A stretch of DNA of 5,426 nt from Planctomycetota bacterium (GTDB lineage: Bacteria > Planctomycetota > UBA1135 > GCA-002686595). Position 1 is the first letter of the stretch. The number at the start of each line of letters is the position of its first letter. The DNA lies in NCBI GenBank assembly GCA_021776885.1, contig JAJFFA010000932.1, positions 1 through 5,426 on the forward strand, written 5' to 3'. Positions 1 through 5,426 of this stretch are shown here, piece by piece. A program made the position numbers and the translations under genes. Under the pieces are notes generated by a model. That model searched no databases, was not told where the DNA came from, and saw nothing but the letters and a program-made list of their open reading frames with translations.

Positions 1-1
1 C

Positions 2-3000
2 TGCTGGGCCGAGGGCCCCGCGGCGACCTTCGTGCACCTGGTCACGACGGGCCCGGACCCGGCCACGGCGCGCTTCGGAGGCCTGGCGGCCCTGCGCCGG
101 GCCCGGGGCGACGGGGCCTGGGAGCGGCTCGAGCGCAGCGCTGCCGACCCGCGCGAGGCCGCCGCCGCCTGGGTCGAGCTGGTCGACTTCGTCGGCTCCT
201 CGCCCTGTGTCGTCGCCTGCGCCGGCGACTTCGAGAACTGGTCGGCGTGGCTGGGCTCCCTCACGGGCAGCCAGACCCTGTCCGCGGGCGAGATCCTCGG
301 CCTCGACGAGCTGACCGGGCTGCTCTGGCCCGGGCGCCTCTCCGGGCTCGGCGAGGACCTGGTGCGCGCGCTCCTGCCCGCCTCCCTCGACTCCCCCGGC
401 GACACTCTCGGTCCGGCGCAGCTCGCCGCCGCCCTGGCCGAGCTCGTCGCGCGCGTGGTCGCCCTGGGAGCCGACGCCCTGCGCGTAGTCGCCCTGGGCT
501 TCGAGCGCGCCGTCCTCGACCTCCTCCCGCGAGACCCGCGCGCCGCGCGCCGGCTGGCCCTGGCCCTGGCTCTGGTCGACGCGCCGTCGTGCTTCGGTGG
601 CGAGCTCCTGCGCGGGACGGCGACGCCTCTGCACGACGGAGCCCTGGGCGAAGCGCGCGGTGCCGGGGAGAGCCCCGCGAGCCTCGAACTCGCCCTGGCT
701 CGGCTCGAGCCCGCGGTCGCGCGGCTCGCCCGGGACTGGCGCAAGCTCGAGGCCCTCGACTTCCGCTCGGAGGATCCGCGCCCCTTCGACAGGGACGACT
801 CGCTGCTCCTGGATGCCCTGTTCGAGGAGCACCTGGGGGCAGGCTTCGAGCAGGCGGGCGGCGCGGCGCAGGTCACCTACCGACCCGGCCAGCATGCCGT
901 GGCGCGCGAGGTGGCGCGCACCCTCGGGGGCGAGGATCTGCTCCTGGTGCACGCCCCGACGGGCACCGGCAAGACCCTGGCCTACCTCCTGCCGGCACTG
1001 AGCTGGGCCCGGCGCAACGGCGTGCGCGTCGGCGTCAGCACCTACACCCGCGCCCTGCAGGAGCAGGCCATGGAGCGCGAGGTCCCCCGCGCCCTGGCGG
1101 CCCTGGCCCGCGCCGGGGCGCCCTCCGGCTACCGCGCCAGCGTGCTCAAGGGTCGCGCCAACTACCTCTGCTGGCGCTCGCTGCTGCACTCGCAGCCGCC
1201 GACGGACGGCCCCGCGGATCCCCACGCCTGGCTGGCCTGGACGCGCCTGATGCTCTTCGCCCTGGTCGACCCGGAGGGCGACCTCGACCGCCTGCCGCGC
1301 CGCGCCCCCTTGCCCCTGGCGGACGAGCGTGCCTGGCGCGCGGAGTTCTCGACCCTGGTGCGCGGCGCCGCGTCCCAGACGGGCTGCTGCAAGGCGCGCG
1401 AGGATCGCAACACCTGCGCCGCCGAGCTGGCCCGCGTGCGCGCCGAGCGCAGCCACGTCGTGCTCACCAATCACGCCTTCACCCTGGCCCGACGCGAGCT
1501 CTTCGCCCACGTCCTGTTCGACGAGTGCGAGCACCTGCACGACCAGGCCGGCAACGCCTGGAGCCACGTGATCAGCTTCGGTGAGATGCGCGACGTCCTG
1601 GACCGCTTCGCCTCGCCGCGCCCAGGCAAGCGCTCGCGTGCCCCGCTCGACAAGCTCGCGCGGGAGCTGCTCGAGGGTGCCCCGGCGGCCGAGCTACTGC
1701 GCGCCGCGCGCATCTCCCACGAGCGCGCGAAGAGCGGCCTCGAGTGGCTCGAGGACGAGGTGCGGCGCTTCGAACGCTGGCGCGAGGAGAGCCGCAAGCG
1801 CGTGGACGAGCGCGACGAGCACACCCTGCTGCGCGACTACGCCGAAGGCCAGGAGGGCGAACAGCTGATCGAGGCGCGCTGCGTCCTGCACGACGCGGGC
1901 AATGGCCTGGACGCGGCCACCTCGGGCCTGCTCGAGAGCCTGGACGGGCTGCCGGTGCGCGGCGCGGCGCGCCTGGGCCGCGCGCTGAGTGTGCTGCGCT
2001 CCGACCTGTGCGAGGTCCTCGCCGCCCTCGAGTCCTGGCTGCCCCTCGAGGAGGGCCGCCCCGCGTTCCGGCGCCGCACCTTCTACGACGTCGAGCGCAG
2101 CTCGCGTGGGGAGACGCTGCTCGCCGCTCGCGTGCTGTTGCCCGGCGACTACCTGGGCCGCAACTACTACCCGAGCCTGGCCAACGCCGTCTTCCTCTCG
2201 GCGACGACCTGGATCCAGGGCGGCTTCGACTCCGCCCGCGCCTACCTCGGCCTCGACGTGGCGGCCCAGCCCGACGAGGACGAGGAGCGCACACCGCGCA
2301 AGGTCCACACCTTCCGCGCCGACGAGGTCTTCGACTACTCGCGCGTGCTGGTCTGCGTCCCGCGCGACGCGCCGCCGGTGCGCTCGGACAAGGAGCGCTT
2401 CCTGGCCTGGGTGCGCGGCTTCATCGGCGACCTGGCCCAGGAGACCCGCGGGCGCATGCTGGTCCTGTTCACCAATGCCGACGACGCGCGCAACGTCGGC
2501 GCGGCCCTCGAGGGACGGCTGGCCGCGGCGCGCATCCCGCTCTGGTACCAGAGCATGGACGGCGTGGCCAAGGAGGAGCTGGCCGAACGCTTCCGGCGCA
2601 ACACGGACTCCGTGCTCTTCGGCCTGGACACCTTCTGGTACGGCGCGGATTTTCCCGGCGAGACCCTCGAGCATCTCTTGATCGTGCGCCTGCCCTACGG
2701 CGTGCCCGACCGCTACCACCACGCCCAGTGCGCCGCCCTGGGCGCCAGCGCGCACTACAGCCGCATCTACATGCCGCGCGCCCTGGCGAAGTTCCGCCAG
2801 GGCTTCGGGCGCCTGATGCGCCGCACCTCGGACCGCGGCTGTGTCTACCTGCTCGATGGGCGCGTGCTCGAGCCGCGGCACCGCGCCTTCCTGCGCGAGC
2901 TGCCCCTGGGCTGGGAGGGCATCGACGACGTGCCCAGCGACGCCGCGAGGCTCGTGCGCGCGGACAGCCAGCGCTGCATCGCTGCCGCCCTCCAGCACAT

Positions 3001-3151
3001 GGGCCTGGCCGAAGCGCGCTGCGTCGAGGAGGGCGAGCCCGAGCGCTGGATCGAGCCTGGGCACGCGCCGGTACGCGCCGCAGCTCCGGCCCCGAAGACT
3101 CGCGAGGCCCCCGTGGTCCTCGACGTCCCCGAAGGAGACGTCCCCTTCTGA
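2..3151 (+). CDS. DinG/XPD-family ATP-dependent DNA helicase with degenerate N-terminal exonuclease-like domain (5' partial)
   Basis: This is a superfamily 2 helicase of the Rad3/XPD/DinG group, expected to unwind DNA 5'->3' in repair or at R-loops and stalled forks. Numbering from the codon at nt 2 (1049 residues visible), the order is: DnaQ-like region (about 8-155); linker; YRPGQ Q-motif-like (293-297); Walker A APTGTGKT (318-325); KGRANYLC with Cys390, then Cys462, Cys463 and Cys472, a probable 4Fe-4S site; Walker B DECEH (507-511); a charged helical, arch-like stretch (about 570-630); LSATT motif III (732-736); LVLFTNA motif IV; FWYGADFPG motif V (878-886); QGFGRLMRR motif VI (933-941). 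The frame is open to the left edge. The GTG at 32 lies inside the first beta strand and has no Shine-Dalgarno, so the true start is probably upstream. E. coli DinG (about 716 aa) lacks the front domain; Bacillus DinG (about 930 aa) has an exonuclease there. The family is certain, the DinG name likely, and the cellular role inferred. Confidence 0.9.
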   Translation, partial: CWAEGPAATFVHLVTTGPDPATARFGGLAALRRARGDGAWERLERSAADPREAAAAWVELVDFVGSSPCVVACAGDFENWSAWLGSLTGSQTLSAGEILGLDELTGLLWPGRLSGLGEDLVRALLPASLDSPGDTLGPAQLAAALAELVARVVALGADALRVVALGFERAVLDLLPRDPRAARRLALALALVDAPSCFGGELLRGTATPLHDGALGEARGAGESPASLELALARLEPAVARLARDWRKLEALDFRSEDPRPFDRDDSLLLDALFEEHLGAGFEQAGGAAQVTYRPGQHAVAREVARTLGGEDLLLVHAPTGTGKTLAYLLPALSWARRNGVRVGVSTYTRALQEQAMEREVPRALAALARAGAPSGYRASVLKGRANYLCWRSLLHSQPPTDGPADPHAWLAWTRLMLFALVDPEGDLDRLPRRAPLPLADERAWRAEFSTLVRGAASQTGCCKAREDRNTCAAELARVRAERSHVVLTNHAFTLARRELFAHVLFDECEHLHDQAGNAWSHVISFGEMRDVLDRFASPRPGKRSRAPLDKLARELLEGAPAAELLRAARISHERAKSGLEWLEDEVRRFERWREESRKRVDERDEHTLLRDYAEGQEGEQLIEARCVLHDAGNGLDAATSGLLESLDGLPVRGAARLGRALSVLRSDLCEVLAALESWLPLEEGRPAFRRRTFYDVERSSRGETLLAARVLLPGDYLGRNYYPSLANAVFLSATTWIQGGFDSARAYLGLDVAAQPDEDEERTPRKVHTFRADEVFDYSRVLVCVPRDAPPVRSDKERFLAWVRGFIGDLAQETRGRMLVLFTNADDARNVGAALEGRLAAARIPLWYQSMDGVAKEELAERFRRNTDSVLFGLDTFWYGADFPGETLEHLLIVRLPYGVPDRYHHAQCAALGASAHYSRIYMPRALAKFRQGFGRLMRRTSDRGCVYLLDGRVLEPRHRAFLRELPLGWEGIDDVPSDAARLVRADSQRCIAAALQHMGLAEARCVEEGEPERWIEPGHAPVRAAAPAPKTREAPVVLDVPEGDVPF
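3132..3137 (+). promoter_or_regulatory. Putative ribosome binding site for prmA
   Basis: AAGGAG is a strong Shine-Dalgarno-like match within the last codons of the helicase gene. It ends 13 nt before the prmA ATG, longer than the usual 5-9 nt. It supports the ATG at 3151 as the start, together with stop/start overlap coupling. The motif also encodes part of the helicase C-terminus, so the match could be partly a coding coincidence. Confidence 0.45.
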
Positions 3152-4104
3152 TGACTGGCCCCGCACCCTGGACCGAGGTGCGCGTCTGCGTACCGATAGG
3201 CTGGCACGAGCTCGTCGCCGACGTCGTCGCGCGCCCGCCGTGCACCTCCGCCATCGTCGGCAACACCAGCATCGCCAGCCCCGAGCCGCCGCCGGGCTTC
3301 GAGTGGGTGCGCAGCTTCCTGCCCGCCGAGGCGGACGACGAGGCCCGCCGCGAGGAGATCGCGCGCTCCCTGGCCGAGCTCGCCGCCACCACCGGCGAAC
3401 CGGAGCTGGGGCGCCTGCGCGTGGCCTTCCATCCCCTGCCCGCCGAGGACTGGGCCAACTCGTGGAAGAAGAGCTGGAAGCCGTTCCGCGTCGGACGCCT
3501 GGCCGTGGTGCCGTCGTGGCGCACCGATCCCCTGCGTGAAACGGATCTACGCCTCGAGCTCGAGCCGGGCGGGGCCTTCGGGTCGGGTCGGCACGCGACG
3601 ACGCGCACCTGCCTCGCGGTCCTGCAGCAGCGCCTGCGGGGCGGCGAGCGCGTGCTCGATGCGGGCTCGGGCAGTGGCATCCTCGCGGTGGCGGCGGCCC
3701 TGCTCGGGGCCCGCGAGTGCAGCGGCTTCGACATCGACGAGCACGCGGCTGTGGCTGCGACGGAGCTGGCCGAGAAGAACGCGGTGGCCGGGATCTGCAG
3801 CTTCCGCGCGGGCGGCTTCGAAGGCCTCGGCGCCCAGGACACGGGCTACGACGTCGTCCTGGCCAACATCTACAGCGACATCATCCGCGCCCACGCCGGC
3901 GACCTGTGCGGACGCCTGGGAGCCGGCGGCTGGTTCGCCTTCAGCGGTATCCCCGTGCACCACGCCGAGGCCACCCTGGAGGCGATCTCGGCCGCGGGTC
4001 TGGAAGTCGAGGAGCACCTGCGCCGCGGACGCTGGCACACCTTCGTCGGCCACCCGGCGCCTCTCGTCCCGGGGCTTGATCCCACGCGCCCCGGCGGCCG
4101 ATAG
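3151..4104 (+). CDS. prmA: Ribosomal protein L11 methyltransferase PrmA
   Basis: PrmA is a cytoplasmic class I methyltransferase that uses S-adenosylmethionine to methylate the N-terminal amino group and lysine side chains of ribosomal protein L11. The 317-residue product has both expected parts. An N-terminal L11-recognition region runs to the conserved block WANSWKKSWKPFRVG (101-115) and LAVVPSW. The catalytic Rossmann domain shows PGGAFGSGRHATT (139-151), motif I VLDAGSGSGILA (168-179), acidic loop DID (194-196) for the SAM ribose, and LANIYSDII (237-245), the equivalent of the family's ANILA motif. It is slightly longer than E. coli PrmA (293 aa), with a proline-rich C-terminal tail. The ATG overlaps the helicase stop by one base (TGATG). 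The same frame is open for about 1.4 kb upstream, but only this start gives the normal PrmA N-terminus (PWTEVRVCVP). Motif I has Ser where many homologues have Cys or Thr, which looks conservative. I expect a functional enzyme. Confidence 0.95.
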   Translation: MTGPAPWTEVRVCVPIGWHELVADVVARPPCTSAIVGNTSIASPEPPPGFEWVRSFLPAEADDEARREEIARSLAELAATTGEPELGRLRVAFHPLPAEDWANSWKKSWKPFRVGRLAVVPSWRTDPLRETDLRLELEPGGAFGSGRHATTRTCLAVLQQRLRGGERVLDAGSGSGILAVAAALLGARECSGFDIDEHAAVAATELAEKNAVAGICSFRAGGFEGLGAQDTGYDVVLANIYSDIIRAHAGDLCGRLGAGGWFAFSGIPVHHAEATLEAISAAGLEVEEHLRRGRWHTFVGHPAPLVPGLDPTRPGGR

Positions 4105-4111
4105 TGCCCTG

Positions 4112-5311
4112 ATGCGGGTCCTCTTCCTCTCCCAGCGTGTCCCGTTCCCCCCCAACCGCGGCGACAAGATCACCACCTGGCGCTTGATCGAGCGCATGCG
4201 CCGCGAGCACGAGGTGACGGTGATCACCTTCGCCCACGACGAGGCCGACCTGGCCGCGGCCCAGGAGCTGAACGCACGCGGCATCCCGACCGTCGCGGTG
4301 CCCTTCAACGAGAAGAAGAAGAAGGCCCTGGCCCTGCCCCTGCTCCTGACCCGCAGGCCCCTGACACTGGGGGTCTACGGCTCACGCCAGCTGCAGCGCG
4401 AGGTCGACCGACGGCTCCCGCAGACGGACGTCGCCTACGCCTACTCGTCGTCGATGGGGGCCTTCCTCGTGGGCAAGGGCACGCCCTGGATCATGCACTT
4501 CGCCGAGCTCGACTCGGACAAGTGGCGCCAGTACGCCGAGAAGCAGCGCTTCCCCATGAGCGCGGTCTACCGCCGCGAGTGGCGCACCCTGCAGGCCTTC
4601 GAGGCGCGCATCGCCCGGGACGCCCGCCAGAACATCTTCTGCACGCCCCTCGAGCAGGCCATCTTCGAGGAAACGATCCCCGGCTGCCCCTCCGCGGTGT
4701 TGCGCAACGGCGTCGACCTGAAGCACCTGGTCCCCGCGCCCGAGCGCGCCGAGCCCGGGCACATCGCCTTCTGCGGCGTGATGGACTACTTCCCGAACGT
4801 CGACGGTTGCGAGTGGTTCGCGCGCGAGCTCTTGCCCAAGGTGCGCGAGCGCGTGCCCGCTGCGCACTTCACCATCGTCGGCTCGCGCCCCGTGCCCGAG
4901 GTCCAGCGCCTGGCCGAGCTCGAGGGCGTCGAGGTCACCGGCTTCGTCGACGACCCGCGGGACTGGCTCTGGCGCGCGGCGGTCAGCGTCGCCCCGCTGC
5001 GCATCGCACGCGGGATCCAGAACAAGGTGCTCGAAGCCCTGGCCCTGGGCCTGCCCGTGGTCGGAACCACCCCCGCCACCCAGGGGGTCGCGGGCGAGCC
5101 GGGTCGCGACTTCCTGCTGGCCGACGACGGGGACGCATTTGCTCGAGCGGTGATCGAGCTGCTCGAGGCCCCCGAGCGTGCCCTCGAACTCGGCCGACGC
5201 GGTCGTTCCTTCGTCGAGGAGCGCTATGATTGGGAGGCGACATTCGAGCCCCTCGACCAGATCCTGCGCGAAGCCGCAGGCGGACGCCACGCCACGCCCT
5301 CCACGACATGA
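4112..5311 (+). CDS. GT4-fold glycosyltransferase, PEP-CTERM/XrtA (EpsH) system-associated type
   Basis: This 399-residue protein is a two-domain GT-B glycosyltransferase, probably adding a sugar to a lipid-linked exopolysaccharide precursor at the cytoplasmic membrane face. It closely resembles the sugar transferases that accompany exosortase/PEP-CTERM systems (the family I know as TIGR03087). The hallmarks are: an N-terminus with QRVPFPPNRGDK (8-19); DSDKWRQYAEKQRFPMS (134-150) followed by VYRREW; NGVD (199-202), the interdomain element; FCGVMDYFPNVDG (220-232) opening the nucleotide-sugar domain; FTIVGSRPVPEV; and APLRIARGIQNKVLEALALG (294-313). The usual GT4 EX7E pair is altered: Glu308 is present but its partner position is Arg300, as I recall is normal for this family. 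No signal peptide or membrane helix is seen. The start is the ATG at 4112, 7 nt after prmA, because the conserved MRVLFLSQR begins there; no clear Shine-Dalgarno precedes it. No exosortase gene is visible, so the donor, acceptor and pathway are inferred. Confidence 0.9.
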   Translation: MRVLFLSQRVPFPPNRGDKITTWRLIERMRREHEVTVITFAHDEADLAAAQELNARGIPTVAVPFNEKKKKALALPLLLTRRPLTLGVYGSRQLQREVDRRLPQTDVAYAYSSSMGAFLVGKGTPWIMHFAELDSDKWRQYAEKQRFPMSAVYRREWRTLQAFEARIARDARQNIFCTPLEQAIFEETIPGCPSAVLRNGVDLKHLVPAPERAEPGHIAFCGVMDYFPNVDGCEWFARELLPKVRERVPAAHFTIVGSRPVPEVQRLAELEGVEVTGFVDDPRDWLWRAAVSVAPLRIARGIQNKVLEALALGLPVVGTTPATQGVAGEPGRDFLLADDGDAFARAVIELLEAPERALELGRRGRSFVEERYDWEATFEPLDQILREAAGGRHATPSTT

Positions 5312-5426
5312 GCCACGCCGAGATCGCTGCCAAGTTCGACGAATGGGCCCGTTCGGGCCGTGCCGAAGACATGGAGGGAAACCACGGTGACGTGGTCCGG
5401 CAGGTCATCGAGCGCATGGAGTTCCG
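5308..5426 (+). CDS. Probable class I SAM-dependent methyltransferase, N-terminus only (3' partial)
   Basis: An open frame of 39 full codons starts at an ATG that overlaps the glycosyltransferase stop (ATGA) and runs off the window. It begins MSHAEIAAKFDEWARSG and continues with RAEDMEGNHGDVVRQVIERM. The pattern F-D-x-W-A-x-x-G-R-A-x-x-M-E-x-x-H followed by an amphipathic helix resembles the lead-in to the VLDLGCG motif of small stand-alone methyltransferases, but that motif would lie just beyond the edge. The start/stop overlap argues for a real, translationally coupled gene; no Shine-Dalgarno is visible. The substrate is unknown. The methyltransferase call comes from family resemblance of the N-terminus only, so another product remains possible. 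Confidence 0.6.
   Translation, partial: MSHAEIAAKFDEWARSGRAEDMEGNHGDVVRQVIERMEF

Noticed and set aside
247..1584. A 445-codon plus-strand frame overlapping the helicase
   Set aside because: The translation is almost entirely Arg, Ala, Pro and Gly with no motif, typical of a frame shadow in GC-rich DNA.
1744..3150. Upstream in-frame extension of prmA, giving a 786-residue product
   Set aside because: The extension is low-complexity Arg/Pro/Ala sequence overlapping the helicase. The normal PrmA N-terminus begins at the ATG at 3151, next to a Shine-Dalgarno-like site.
1694..3166. A 490-codon open frame on the minus strand opposite the helicase
   Set aside because: It lies antisense to the helicase C-terminal half, which has clear conserved motifs. 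Its translation shows no recognisable domain and is rich in Ala, Gly, Arg and Val, as expected from high-GC codon bias.
3536..4111. Upstream in-frame extension of the glycosyltransferase, giving a 591-residue product
   Set aside because: It overlaps the PrmA catalytic domain, has a Ser/Arg/Ala-rich shadow composition, and the family's conserved start MRVLFLSQR sits at 4112.
4105..4111. Possible promoter or terminator between prmA and the glycosyltransferase
   Set aside because: The gap is only 7 nt, with no hairpin, T-run or promoter-like boxes; operon read-through is the simplest reading.
4147..4153. Run of seven C residues near the start of the glycosyltransferase, as a possible phase-variation tract or frameshift
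   Set aside because: The frame is intact across it and encodes the conserved PFPPN segment. Seven C residues is unremarkable at this GC content.
4382..5290. A 302-codon minus-strand frame opposite the glycosyltransferase
   Set aside because: It has no recognisable motifs and lies antisense to a well-supported conserved gene; it is attributable to GC skew of codon positions.

Overview
This is a 5.4-kb, very GC-rich stretch (about 70% or more by eye) with coding on the plus strand from end to end. It holds four genes in one direction with almost no space between them: a large DinG/XPD-type DNA helicase entering from the left edge, prmA (ribosomal protein L11 methyltransferase), a GT4-fold glycosyltransferase of the kind associated with PEP-CTERM/exosortase (XrtA/EpsH) polysaccharide systems, and the first 39 codons of a probable SAM-dependent methyltransferase leaving at the right edge.

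The gene junctions are a 1-nt TGATG overlap (helicase/prmA), a 7-nt gap (prmA/glycosyltransferase) and a 4-nt ATGA overlap (glycosyltransferase/methyltransferase). No promoter, terminator, RNA gene, mobile element, CRISPR array or long repeat is visible. The layout reads as the interior of an operon with translational coupling. Functionally the genes are mixed: DNA repair or replication, ribosomal protein modification, surface polysaccharide synthesis and an undefined methyl transfer. A shared transcript is well supported; a shared pathway is not.

The organism is most likely a high-GC Gram-negative (diderm) bacterium, because the glycosyltransferase family goes with exosortase/exopolysaccharide systems of such bacteria. 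Planctomycetota or Myxococcota-like lineages, or a high-GC proteobacterium, would all fit; the window cannot decide between them.

The most interesting point is inside the helicase. Its N-terminal region resembles the DnaQ-type (DEDD) exonuclease domain that precedes the helicase in Bacillus-type DinG, but nearly every catalytic position appears to be replaced. The helicase also has an unusual Walker B box (DECEH) and an unusual cysteine layout at the expected iron-sulfur site. I see no convincing evidence of a wholly new multi-gene system here.
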